Shown: positions 54,201 through 64,000 of the stretch, piece after piece
How the letters are laid out: every line of letters begins with the position of its first letter
How positions within the stretch are numbered: position 1 is the first letter of the stretch
Assembly (NCBI GenBank): GCA_947359465.1
Contig: OX375877.1
Location: 57,261,359-57,325,358 of the forward strand
Source: Metellina segmentata
Lineage: Eukaryota; Arthropoda; Arachnida; Araneae; Tetragnathidae
Direction: 5' to 3'
Length of the DNA: 64,000 nucleotides
Translations under genes and position numbers: made by a program
The notes under the pieces: model-generated
The model's input: only the letters and a program-made list of their open reading frames with translations
Told to the model about the DNA's origin: nothing
The model's database searches: none

Positions 54201-57200
54201 AAAAAAAAGGTTTTGAGCGAGAAGGAAATCCTTCCTTTACATTATTTACAAAATTTAAAAATACAAAATTTTATGCACAAAAATAACGAACCCACGGAAA
54301 ATACTCTCGCTCATAGCTTATCTCACATAATTTTTACCTGTGGCACCCTCTCCCCATGATACTTTTATAAAATTTCACTATCTTTGAGAGAAGGATGAGA
54401 AATTAATTTGATGTATATTCATCACAAAGTTTTTTTAAAAGAAAATTCATTTTCCCTGAATATTTCATTTTGTGTGGCTCGAGATGAACTTGTGTTTTAA
54501 GAATGGATTTGTTTTGCACTGCTAGAACAAAACTAACTTGTTATGGGTAAAAACTCACCCCACAAGGTCCTTTGTCAGCCTCGCCACCAGCACAGATAGT
54601 AGTATCTGGAACATTATCTCTTATTCTTCGAGTGCATAACTCATTCCACATTATTGTAACTTGCAGCTCTTGAAGTCCTTCAGAAATGAAAGGTGACGCT
54701 ATGAATTAGAACGAAAAAAAAGATGTTTTAAACAAATATTTAAATAAAGGTTAAAAATATTATATTATAAAGCTAAGAAATCTGCTTGTCTGAAAAAATA
54801 ACTCACAACGTTCAGATCTAGCATCATGGCATTTCCACAGCTTATTTTGTTTGTAATTTCTAGGTATAAGTCTTTAATCTCAACTCGTTACATCATTCCC
54901 TTTGAAGTGTAGAAGTAAGTTGTATACTGATCATTACACAAGAAGAGATCCATTTTTATTCAAACTAAAAATCCACCCAAAACGTCGATAACAGTCACGA
55001 ATATAGCAATTGAAAGAGTAAATAACACATTATTTAGATTAGATGATAGCTCTAAAAGCTGTTAAATAAAGAAACGACTCTACTCAGGAAGCATCCGCGA
55101 TTTAATTTGTCTGAAACAATAAAAACTCTAGGTTGCGCTCTTAATACATTTGCTGTTGAACAGCAACCCTTCAGTGTGGTTTAATGAAGTATTCCTTGAT
55201 TAATTACTTTAATCTCTCTAGACACAATTTAAGTGCGATACGAGTAGGCGCGGTGTTATGAGATAAATGATAGTGGCTTATTATCTCAATAAAACACGAA
55301 ACCAAAAATCATTGGAGAACCAGGTTATCAAAAGAGGAAAGAACGCATGCAAGCGAACGGACAAAGCCGTTTGATGACGTAACAAAACTGCTGAAGTTAC
55401 AGGTGCGACTTTGTTTGCCCGAAACAGTAAAACTTCCAGGGTGAATCGCAGAGTATAACTAGATTAAAAAGTAATACTGAATCACTACATAAATAGTTTC
55501 TTTCCGTGTATTCATAATTTTCAATGATTAGTTCTTCACTTACTAGCATCGTTTTGTCCCCATCCGAAAAAAGTTGCTGAGTCCATTGGTGATGTAAATT
55601 GTGGGTAGATCGGCAAACATGCCAAACCTACTGTCTTAGTCAAGTGAACAGGACTGCTTAGCCTAACAAGAGCAATATCGTTTATAGCTGCCATGCTGTC
55701 GTTGTAATCCGGGTGTATTATGAACTCTGACACAGGAACTGGATCTGGTCCTGAAAAAGGGTTTCGAGCTCCTAAAACTATGCCGACATTCCAAACAAAT
55801 GTGAAATTTCTGCAAAAAAATATATATGTATAAAATCAATAAGCACTTTTTCTTAGTACAAAAAGTAAATAAAATGTACACATTTCCCATTAGTTTATAC
55901 ACAGTCCAGTCACATTACTGTGACCACCTGTCAAAAGCCATAATAACCACCTTTTGCAGAGCGGACCGTGGAGGAAGAGAGTCAATTAGGTTTATTAAGA
56001 AGTTCACTGGGATGATGAGCCATGCCGTGGCCAGATCCGCTAGATTACCTCCCTCCACCAGCCTGGATTATTCCGGCAATTGTTGGAGGGTGCTTGCTTT
56101 CAAACGTTTCACGCCGTATACGACAACGTCCATTTGTCCGATGGAGCATAAAACGTGATTCATCTGGAAAAGCCACCTATCGCCACTCTGTGGACGTCCA
56201 GTTGCGGTGCTGGGGTGCAAATTCCAGCCTTCGTCGCCGATGAACAGCAGTCAGCATAGGTGCATACACCAGGCGTCTGCTGCGGAGGCCCATGCGTGGC
56301 AACGTTCTTTGAACCGTTGTTGTGGATACACTCTTGGTACCCCTTGGTTCATCTGGGCGGTCAGTTGCTCAACAGTTGCACGTCTATTCGCCCGAAAGCA
56401 TCTCCGTAGCCTTCGTTCGCCTCTGTCATCTATAGCCCTTGGTGCACCACATGTGCCACGCCGCTGATTTTGGATAGTCCCATTTTGCCATGCACGGTAT
56501 ACTTTTACCACGGCGGCACGCGAACAGTTCACAAAATTAGCCGTTTCCGAGATGCTTCCATCCTTGGCCCGAAAGCCAATAACCATGCCCTTTTGTCGGA
56601 AAAATCGCTACGTTTCTGCATTACGCCAACGATTGAAATACTTTCCGATGCCCTAGGACATCCTTTATATACATTCCACTGCAATGTGCTGCCACCTTCC
56701 TTTTGTGATTGGTTATTTCACGTTGACGTCGAAAGTTGGTGGTGGTCACATTAATGTGACTGGACTGTGTATATTCTGCTTATTCTTATTTACGGTAAAA
56801 CGTCTCAGATTTTTTTTTTAAACAAGAAATCTCTTCTAACGAGTTTGTCAAAAAGTTACGTTTGGTTCGATGATTGTTGCTTGAAGTACGTAAGTATCTG
56901 GTAGCTAACAACGCTAATTAAAAGTAGTGATCGCGAATCAACTGTTCTAAAAGTTCCCCGGTTTTTTTTCTAGGGTTGTGTGGTATCTGATAATTACACA
57001 GCATGTAGCATCCTTTGCATGGTAAGTAACTTCCACAGTAACTTCTAGACAAGAGCACGTCGTTGTATTTTAGGAGAGGAAGAACTCGAAAGTAAGTTAA
57101 GCAAGTCGAGGAATATTATTAAAAGCAATAAGCATAAATATATGCCGTCCAACCGGTCTAGTGGTCAGGATGTTAACCTCTGGATCGGAAGGTTCCTGGT

Positions 57201-60200
57201 TCGGATCCTGCGTTAGGACTCTGATGTGAATTGTGTTATCCTTTGTTAGGGACAATGAAGGGTCATCCACTAATTTTCCCTTCGCAAGTTATCGGCCTTG
57301 TAGACGCTATGAACAATTCCTTACTGCCCGCCAATGGAAGTAAAGAAAATCACTTCCGGTCTTGTAGTGGTCAAGGATAGTGTATATTGTCAGCCATTGG
57401 AAAAATAAATACGTATGATGTGTGCACCCAACCTAAAGGTTTAACTTTTTGCTTGCCAATGTTGCCATGGAAACCATAATAATCGTCATGCAGATGGGTT
57501 GCCTTAACCTGCCCTAACTCTCGACTAGAAGTGCGCCATGATCGTTGCCAACATTTTAAACGTAGACTGAAGCTGTGCTACTCTTTTATGTATATTTGGA
57601 TTTGATTTTGATGTATATTTGAATAATGTTAGGACAGAGAGAGAGGTGTAAAAAGTTCATAATCAACATATTTTTATTCCCCCCCCCCCATTTTTTCAAG
57701 TTCTTTTAAGGGTTCCAACCCTTACGTTAACAATTAAAATATCTGATGAGAGAATACAAAATAATTGTGGAAAATTATCCTTTTACCCCACCTGACCCTA
57801 ACTATTTCAAAATATTGGCGCGTGGGCATTGTATATCAATACCAATAACGGATCCCGACATATCTTAAGGCATTTGTAAAATCCTCGAAATTTTTGTCAC
57901 ACTATCATGGAAATCAGAGAAATAGCAGGGAATTTTTTTTCGAGGATTTTGTTGCCACCCTGATCTCGCCATTAGAAGAAAAGTGGCCATATCTTGTTGA
58001 ACTATTTATCTCGTTGTTTTTACGTGACGTATTCATAGTTAGTGGATCCCTTCCCACGTTGACCTTGCCGGTAACGAAATGGCTGATGCCCTGGCAAAGA
58101 GGGGAACTGACGAGTCTATGCATACTCCGCCGTCTCTAACCTATACTGAACTATACTCTACACATAAATGCCTTGTTCGGTCTGCATTTGCCACTCCCCC
58201 TGTGCACCATTGGTACAAGAGTAATCGTCCCGGTGGATCTCTATCCCTCCAGTGCAGCAGACAGGAACAAACTACAATAACAAGATTTCGTAGTGGCCAC
58301 CTCAAAACATTGACTTATGCCAACAAAGAAAATCACTTTCCAATCAGTACCAAGTGTTCCAAAGGCCAAGCAACTCTGGATCATATCCTTGAGTGCTTGG
58401 GACTTGATAAAGAAGATCTTCTGGAGCGACCATTATTGGTCATTGATTTCTTGAGAGTGTGCGATATCATGGACCAAGTCTAGCTCTGCTGGGCTACAGG
58501 AATCAGCAACAACAACAACATCTCGTTGTTAGAAAAAACTTATCAAATCTGGATTTTGTCACTATAAATAAGTCAACTATATCGTGAAAAAATATTTAGA
58601 CATGACTTAAATTGGCAAGATCTTGGAGGACGAGATACGTCGTTGAAAACAACATTGAGATTTAAACGACATACATATGATCTGTGATCAACAAATTCGC
58701 CTTTCGATGCATCATTATTTCTCGTTTTCCTCTTGATGGATTTCTCGATAAGGCATCTTGTCGTTAGCAAAACTGATCGATCTTATAGACGAGATATTTT
58801 CCCATTAACAAAATTTGCCAGACGTTCATGTTTAACACAACTACCAGTAGATATGAACAATTGAAGAACTTGGAGGTGAAATATACAAAGGGGAATTTTA
58901 ATTCATCTTTTAAATAAGAAAACAATTTCTAGGATCAAATGTTTTATTAGTGAGTAATTTTAAAATACACAAATTAAATGTAATTTAAACATAGCTACGA
59001 AAACTCGAGTAATTTAAACGAGGTACTTACGCTACTAAGCAATGTGCAGCCGTTAATACGTAAAGTCTGCTTATCAAAGTTCCTGCGCAGAAATATGTGG
59101 TGACATTCGCCACAAGTCCAACCTACAAAATACATTTATGATAAAGAATACAAGGACAATGTCACTCAAAATATATATTCCTCTTCAGTAAACTCTGGAG
59201 CTAGATCAAATCGAAACAAATCTGAATCTCATTTACTTTAATGAATCGCTTTCCATTTGTCGAAAAAAGTACCCAGAAACGTACCCAAGAAATGCATTCA
59301 GGTAGGAGTCGAACCTGCGCTGCCCTCATCGCTCAGAATGCTCGAACAGTGGACTAGCAAACTGAGCCAGAACAGTCCAAAACTTTGATGGCAGAAGATA
59401 TTTTCCTATTACTATTTTCGGATATTTCCTTTCCGAATAGATCCTGATCTGTCGCCTGTTGTCCACAATGTTGCTCCAGTGCGATATAAACTCAACTACC
59501 TACGTTCCTCACACATAGTCGTCGGTTCATTCACTGTAGTTTGGAAGAGGTCAGTGACGGGGCCAAAAATATAACGAAATAAATTTTTCACGAGACGAGA
59601 CCTTGTTTTTGATGCTCGAATTGCATCTACCACTTTAAGTGCTAGAATAGGCGATAGAGTGATGGCGTCAATACCAAGGTAGTGATTTTTTTATAAGTAG
59701 GGCAACTTTTTTGATGAAGTAAAAATGGGAAAAGTTGCATTTATGGTAATAAAGTTGCATTTATTTTTTGTACACTAAATTCTAAAATAAATTATTCGTA
59801 AAAAATGAAAAAATTCGAAATATGTTGACATTTTTAGTCGTGTATAACAGTATTGTAATACATTCTTATATACAGAAGAACGTTTAATGGTTACTTTACC
59901 AATAATTTCTTTAACACAGAAAAAAAAGAGCCAGCCACATTTATATACTGTGCTATATTGGATAGCAGAAAACCCAAACCCTTTCGCTCAACATTCAGAG
60001 ATTTTAAAACGTCATATCTACTAAGCGAACAACATATTTATGATCGACACTCACCTCGCAAACACTGCAGTCGATTACGCAAGTTTCCTCTGTATTATCA
60101 AGTGTGCCAACCAATGTGTTAAAGTACTTGTCATTTCACTTTCGTCTGTTAGGACGAACAGCTTCTTTCCATTAACTTCTTGTTTGATCCGCAATACTTT

Positions 60201-61735
60201 GGCGTTCGCAAGATCAGACACATGTGTTCGAAAAGTTGGTTCAGAGGGCAAAAAAAAATAGTAATTTCAAATTAATTAATTTTAAGCTAAATTTTAAAAT
60301 TTGCAGGTAGGTTGCATTAATGTTGCGGTTATAACTCACTTACAATACACCCCATGTAGGAGTAATTTTGGTTTTAGTATTTTAAATGCAGCGTAGTACG
60401 TGTGAAAATGAGCTGCATTTGTTGCAAAAAGTTACCCTACTTATAAGTAATGTGTGAAAGCATCTAGTTTTGAAAAGGCCGCTTAACATTGAAAAAGCTA
60501 CAAAATAAACTGGAACAAGAGTTGCTACAGTGCCATGAAGTGACATATATTTTGGAACTATCATTTTTTCTATAAATGTCGAGCGTATTCTGTGAAATAG
60601 AAGGAATTCAAATATCGTTTCATTAGGAGACTTTGAACTCGCTCCACAGCATTTAAAGGATATTTTTTTTAATAACCTTGCACTTTTATATTCTCTGTTT
60701 CAGAACATTTCTGCTGTTCTTCTAAATATAATAGTTAAAAAAAACGTGTCTTCATAAATTTGATAAAATACCACAAACGGATATCTATTTGGAGGATCCA
60801 CAATTTTGCCACCCTTTATACGTGCATCTTCGTAATTATTTTCTTCACCACAGCCTACAATAAGTAAAGAAAAAATTAATGAAACATAGACATAAGACAA
60901 AACATAAGACATACTGAATTCAGAAATCATTTCATTTCATTACTTTGAAGCTCTGTAAAGACATTTGTGACAAAAGTTTTTGTACACCTTTCTACAGAAT
61001 TGATTCGACCTTTTTAGTTTCTTTTTTGTACTGATATTATCGCCCCATGTTTATCACGCATTGATAACAACCTTGAAACAAGCAGATTTAAAAAAATTAC
61101 AATTCCAGCTCTTGATATATTCTTTAAATGATTTTAATACAATAAGTAATCTACTTTAATGAAGTGTTCAGTTCAATCTCAATTCCTACTGCATGTGTAT
61201 CTTTTGACGTAGAATAACTTTTACATTTCGAAAACGAGGAACCAAACTTAATTTTTGAATGCCACAAAAAAGCGCGTAGGTACGAAAAATTTAATAACTT
61301 GGAAAATAAAAATTATACATAAATGAATGATATTGCTTTCAAACGAGCATTAAACAAATAATGTTATAAATGTTAATTGATATTGCGTTGACATCTGATG
61401 CAATCGCAGCGCTAAGTCGTGTCACGATAACACGCAATGCCGCTTACATTAATTTAGTGAAACACCGGCCTACTTTGTGTCAGCACGACGTTTCAGGTTT
61501 CATTTGTTTGTTATCTTATTAAATCTTATTATCTCTAAAATCAGCCGCCGTGTCCTAACACAGTCCGTCCGTTTTTTATCGTGCATTTTTTTAATCATAT
61601 GTTTTTTTCTCTGTAATTGATATTTTTCTGCAGAGATACTGTAATTAAGAACCAAGTGCATAAATCTTTTACTTATAAACTTACCACAGGACATCTTTGG
61701 TCTAGGATCTGATGGTGCGGTTGGAGTAACGCCAT
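39028..61735 (-). CDS. Tandem S1 serine protease locus: active domain followed by inactive protease-like domain (polyserase-like)
   Basis: Eleven minus-strand exons: 61735-61685, 60854-60772, 59122-59031, 55809-55544, 54698-54559, 48255-48039, 45238-45159, 44072-43981, 42202-41916, 40013-39880, 39201-39028. Every junction has AG/GT ends and all phases agree, giving about 538 codons with one internal TAA. Domain 1: a Pro-rich prosegment with Cys, activation site R|IKGG, TAAHC (His57), NDIALV (Asp102), GDSGGP (Ser195). Domain 2: linker Cys, R|IAGG, then loss of His57 and Ser195. Similar layouts are known in polyserases and Drosophila Nudel. The protein is presumably secreted and acts in an extracellular cascade (inference). 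The N-terminus is beyond 64000. Alternatively these are two genes, because domain 1 can end at a stop at 48013. Confidence 0.8.
39880..40013 (-). CDS. Protease exon 10, domain 2
   Basis: 134 nt: two bases plus 44 codons, acceptor AATTTGCAG, donor GTACTA. It encodes SDVLRKADMNVRSKESC to FTENMICAFKDGTDTCE, with the Cys168-Cys182 pair, Cys191, and Asp189 in DGTDTC, the residue that gives trypsin its Arg/Lys preference. Confidence 0.92.
40014..41915. other. Protease intron 9, nothing else seen
   Basis: About 1.9 kb of AT-rich intron. No transposon protein and no obvious inverted repeats. A slightly GC-richer patch at 40720-40820 is unexplained. Confidence 0.6.
41916..42202 (-). CDS. Protease exon 9, domain 2, with in-frame stop
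   Basis: 287 nt: one base, 95 codons, one base. Acceptor TTTTTCACAG, donor GTAATT. In frame it reads YNGIQK, TAA (42183-42181), then PEVVDVFLGRHQISVVEP and SYNNDLALLKLKVP (Asp102) to LMTAGWGRITK. Sequence after the stop is as conserved as before it, so the nonsense change looks recent. A downstream acceptor (ACCAG at 42177) would avoid the stop but break the frame with exon 8. Confidence 0.88.
42688..43612 (+). pseudogene. Tc1-like transposase in protease intron 8, internally deleted
   Basis: Plus strand, opposite to the host gene. MSVSHHLSEFDRGRAVG opens the helix-turn-helix region. VKCISLQPCHRREKLRWCKE, VMFSDNSGF (first Asp), MVWASIMHSGRT and YCTDILLGHVPLFRGAVGSY follow. The second-Asp motif DDNA reads GNNA, and sequence jumps from CPHRT to DLNPIEQAWDDL, deleting roughly 20 codons. 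The end is near SMHSRC at 43612. At least five frame changes. No clear TIRs. Confidence 0.85.
43981..44072 (-). CDS. Protease exon 8, domain 2, His57 region lost
   Basis: 92 nt: 30 codons plus two bases, strong donor GTAAGT. ARIVYNQSFAGLGSLISPKY then VLTVASIFDT: the canonical TAAHC is VASI, so His57 is Ser and Cys58 is Ile. The partner Cys42, normally before GGSLI, is also missing. Confidence 0.92.
44270..44450 (-). mobile_element. SINE fragment in protease intron 7
   Basis: Minus-strand copy of the SINE 3' half (GTAGGTTGGTAGTTAATTAA, ACACTGGAACAACACAACGG) ending at CACCCCACTCTCC. It lacks the head. Confidence 0.75.
45159..45238 (-). CDS. Protease exon 7, domain 2 start
   Basis: 80 nt: two bases plus 26 codons, donor GTAAGT. 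CGIPNKRDEGRIAGGTEADP then FEFPWI: a linker Cys that would pair with Cys122, the activation cleavage site R|IAGG, and the start of the first beta barrel. The start phase (two bases) matches the GTAAAT donor of exon 6 (A+AT = Asn). Confidence 0.92.
45335..45645 (-). mobile_element. SINE, nearly full length, 100 bp upstream of protease exon 7
   Basis: Runs from the tail (GGAGGTAATTAAAGTCGCAT) to the tRNA head (AACCTTCCGGTTGCTAATCC, CTCTTCCAACCGGGATACA). B-box-like and A-box-like words are recognisable but mutated. Confidence 0.8.
45650..47940. other. Protease intron 6 or intergenic gap
   Basis: AT-rich. An LTR-like patch at about 45780-45890 (AATAAAAGTGAGTTTCAATA) has no partner. I found no exon that would give domain 2 its own signal peptide. 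Confidence 0.45.
47945..47964 (-). terminator. Two AATAAA poly(A) signals after the alternative stop
   Basis: Minus-strand AATAAA at 47964-47959 and 47950-47945, about 50-65 bp beyond the TAG at 48013. This spacing suits a real 3' end for a single-domain protease transcript, though AATAAA is common in AT-rich DNA. Confidence 0.5.
48013..48255 (-). CDS. Protease exon 6, domain 1 catalytic Ser exon (two possible ends)
   Basis: Acceptor TTTTATCACAG, first codons GGG GAC TCA GGG GGC CCA (GDSGGP, active Ser195). Spliced form: 48255-48039, 217 nt, donor GTAAAT, overhang A, continuing into exon 7. Unspliced form: reads through SKYCFDLF to TAG 48015-48013. The domain end SKYLGWISHHTQ is followed by SPPCDVKEITPPVGPNF, a possible inter-domain linker. 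Pocket loop WKLVGDCGPQGLPSGF is unusual: the position normally Gly226 is Ser. Confidence 0.9.
   Translation of the reverse strand, partial: GDSGGPLLVKYDEKWFVVGVAAWKLVGDCGPQGLPSGFASVSKYLGWISHHTQDSPPCDVKEITPPVGPNFESKYCFDLF
48256..51978. other. Large protease intron 5, right part has repeats
   Basis: No gene seen. 49690-49760 carries the CGGGCAACGCC-type repeat word on both strands. The words AAACACGTTCTAC recur near 50010, 50070, 50760 and 50845. A GGCCGCTAG block at 49030 recurs at 51860, all signs of dispersed repeats. Confidence 0.5.
51979..52008. repeat. Perfect 14-bp inverted repeat, 2-nt loop
   Basis: GAGCGACGTCTCAA, TT, TTGAGACGTCGCTC. GC-rich stem in AT-rich surroundings, 115 bp from the mariner element. 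Confidence 0.95.
52124..53013 (-). mobile_element. Internally deleted mariner with conserved TIRs
   Basis: Ends are inverted copies around GGTGCATTATGAAAGTAATG, with TA at the right edge and a degenerate TG at the left. The 890-bp span is shorter than an autonomous mariner. Minus-strand coding pieces: an N-terminal segment (MSQ.. VREAFKEAH, 52900-52690) joined directly to MSKPRIKTMLIDF, GQFVNAAFYLEVLKRLLRRI and LDNATAT (second Asp), then on to the end near 52250. The first catalytic block is deleted. Confidence 0.9.
53990..54500. repeat. Interspersed repeat, second copy of the 27550 family
   Basis: Matches 27640-28000: TTGACACAAATTCTATACAT, ATTAAGGTAAATACTACAAA, then CTCTCGCTCATAG and CTGTGGCACCCTCT. 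No coding capacity recognised. Confidence 0.6.
54559..54698 (-). CDS. Protease exon 5, domain 1
   Basis: 140 nt: two bases plus 46 codons, donor GTGAGT. ELQVTIMWNELCTRRI to VPDTTICAGGEADKGPCG: Cys168, Cys182 and Cys191. Position 189 (six before Ser195) is Gly, not Asp, so domain 1 should not be trypsin-like and could prefer hydrophobic or small P1 residues (inference). Confidence 0.92.
55544..55809 (-). CDS. Protease exon 4, domain 1, Asp102
   Basis: 266 nt: one base, 88 codons, one base. Acceptor TTTTTTTGCAG, donor GTAAGT. EFIIHPDYNDSMAAINDIAL carries Asp102, ACLPI carries Cys122 for the prosegment disulfide, and it ends FFGWGQNDA. A Tc1-like element begins only about 90 bp upstream of this acceptor. 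Confidence 0.93.
55900..56769 (-). mobile_element. Internally deleted Tc1-like element with perfect-looking TIRs
   Basis: Both ends read CACAGTCCAGTCACATTA inward, flanked by TA (55898-55899, 56770-56771). 870 bp. The minus-strand transposase keeps the N-terminal DNA-binding part (MVIGFRAKDGSISETANFVN, RAIDDRGERRLRRCFRANRR, VEQLTAQMNQG) and then jumps into later regions (WTSTEWR-like near 56190), losing much of the catalytic domain. It lies in protease intron 3. Confidence 0.9.
56772..57140. other. Protease intron 3, nothing recognised
   Basis: About 370 bp of intron between the Tc1-like element and the SINE at 57142. No conserved frame. Confidence 0.5.
57142..57425 (+). mobile_element. Second SINE subfamily (same tRNA head, different body)
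   Basis: Head CCAACCGGTCTAGTGGTCAG .. GGTTCCTGGTTCGGATCCTG is nearly identical to that at 24161, but the body (GACAATGAAGGGTCATCCAC, GCCCGCCAATGGAAG, TTGTCAGCCATTGG) is unrelated. This indicates a modular SINE family. Confidence 0.8.
58030..58515 (+). mobile_element. LINE 3' fragment (RNase H end) with (CAA)n tail
   Basis: The frame reads WIPSHVDLAGNEMADALAKR (the RNase H end), then TRFRSGHLKTLTYANKENHF, TKCSKGQATLDHILECLGLD and a stop at 58481-58483, followed by (CAA)4. This is the C-terminus of a spider/insect-type LINE different from the one at 18-23 kb. It is 5' truncated, as expected for target-primed insertion, and has only minor damage. Confidence 0.85.
59031..59122 (-). CDS. Protease exon 3, domain 1, His57
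   Basis: 92 nt: 30 codons plus two bases, acceptor TATTTTGTAG, donor GTAAGT. YFCAGTLISRLYVLTAAHC contains Cys42, His57 and Cys58 in canonical form. Same length and phase as exon 8, showing the two domains arose by duplication. Confidence 0.94.
59290..59380 (-). other. tRNA-like sequence (pseudo-tRNA or SINE head)
   Basis: The minus strand has an A-box-like TGGCTCAGTTTGC and a perfect B box GGTTCGACTCC about 55 bases apart, with a region between that resembles a long-variable-arm tRNA. The acceptor stem does not pair convincingly, so a functional tRNA is unlikely. Confidence 0.45.
59438..59515 (+). mobile_element. SINE tail fragment
   Basis: GATCTGTCGCCTGTTGTCCA .. GTTGCTCCAGTGCGATATAA .. 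ACTACCTAC matches the 3' end of the 24161 SINE. Confidence 0.65.
59698..60439. mobile_element. Non-autonomous hAT-like element, 742 bp
   Basis: TIRs TAGGGCAACTTTTTT (left) and the complement TAGGGTAACTTTTTG (right) are flanked by 8-bp duplications TTTATAAG (59690-59697) and CTTATAAG (60440-60447), differing at one base. An 8-bp duplication and TAGGG start fit hAT. Internal frames (60040-60261 +) encode nothing recognisable. Located in protease intron 2. Confidence 0.7.
60772..60854 (-). CDS. Protease exon 2, domain 1 start
   Basis: 83 nt: two bases plus 27 codons, acceptor TTATTGTAG, donor GTATTT. CGEENNYEDARIKGGKIVDP then NRYPFV: activation site R|IKGG (Lys in place of the usual Val/Ile at position 17). 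Same phase pattern as exon 7. Confidence 0.9.
60855..61684. other. Protease intron 1, nothing else seen
   Basis: About 830 bp between exons 1 and 2. No repeat or coding element recognised. Confidence 0.6.
61685..61735 (-). CDS. Protease exon 1 of the window, prosegment
   Basis: 51 nt: two bases, 16 codons (GVTPTAPSDPRPKMSC), one base. Acceptor ATTTTTATAG, strong donor GTAAGT. Pro-rich linker before the prosegment Cys. The preceding exon is beyond the hAT insertion and outside the window. The short size lowers certainty, but the phase fits exon 2. Confidence 0.75.
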
Positions 61736-61776
61736 CTATAAAAATTAGAAAACAATTTATTTTTATCTCATTATAC

Positions 61777-63808
<2,032 letters not shown>

Positions 63809-64000
63809 CATTATACAATCAATGCATAAGAGTTTCATAGTAATGCATCCACCCTTTAGAATAATACATCCTACATGTACCGATGACTAATTTTATAGGT
63901 TATTGTAGACCTATTGCCTAATTCAACAAAAAAGACGAAGCAAGTGTCCAGCTCCCCTCGAGTTGGTATTCAAGTCACGTGCTTTGGACGAGTATTCTTC
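63809..64000. other. Right edge, no feature recognised
   Basis: The target duplication and then about 185 bp of intron or upstream sequence of the protease gene. The next protease exon should lie further right. Confidence 0.5.

Noticed and set aside
57894..58139. 81-codon plus-strand frame
   Set aside because: Overlaps the start of the LINE RNase H fragment in another frame and shows no domain.
59290..59380. Functional tRNA gene
   Set aside because: A and B boxes are present but the acceptor stem does not pair well. More likely a tRNA-derived repeat.
60040..60261. 73-codon plus-strand frame inside the hAT-like element
   Set aside because: No transposase motif; chance frame.

Overview
The window looks like arthropod nuclear DNA. 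It is AT-rich, has kilobase-scale introns with GT..AG junctions, and carries a very heavy, mostly broken load of animal transposons (Tc1/mariner, hAT, Gypsy, BEL/Pao, a Jockey/I-like LINE with RNase H, tRNA-derived SINEs). A chelicerate is my best guess from the flavour of the repeats and proteases, but that is inference. No rRNA, CRISPR, operon or prokaryotic feature is visible. Host genes make up only a few kilobases and all lie on the minus strand.

Layout, left to right. 0-8.6 kb is a 4.2 kb TIR transposon of a family I cannot place in a superfamily, then a degenerate 5'-truncated Gypsy element. 8.6-9.2 kb is a mariner relic. 11.9-16.5 kb holds the first four coding exons of a secreted CUB-domain protein. 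17-23.7 kb is a Tc1-like element with TIRs beside a LINE interrupted by mariner. At 23.7-23.9 kb sits an isolated exon that encodes the missing second half of a CUB domain in the matching phase, but on the wrong side of exon 1. 24-38.5 kb is intergenic: SINEs, a THAP-domain reading frame, BEL/Pao, Tc1, hAT and other relics, and two unidentified coding-like pieces.

The main content is at 39.0-61.7 kb. Eleven minus-strand exons, joined in consistent phase, encode two consecutive chymotrypsin-fold (S1) serine protease domains. The first (61.7-48.0 kb) has an intact His-Asp-Ser triad. The second (45.2-39.0 kb) has lost His57, Ser195 and the Cys42-Cys58 pair but keeps Asp102 and a trypsin-like Asp189, and it carries an in-frame TAA at 42181-42183. 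The exon joining the two domains can either splice into the second domain (phase fits) or read on to a stop followed by two AATAAA signals. The locus is therefore either a polyserase-like fusion with a decaying pseudo-domain or an active protease gene next to a protease-homologue gene. Its introns are full of elements: Tc1 relics, an internally deleted mariner, SINEs, a LINE 3' end, a hAT-like non-autonomous element, and a 2.0 kb hAT with a perfect 8-bp target duplication 41 bp from a splice acceptor. The N-terminus of the protease gene lies beyond the right edge, and the rest of the CUB gene is probably beyond the left edge.
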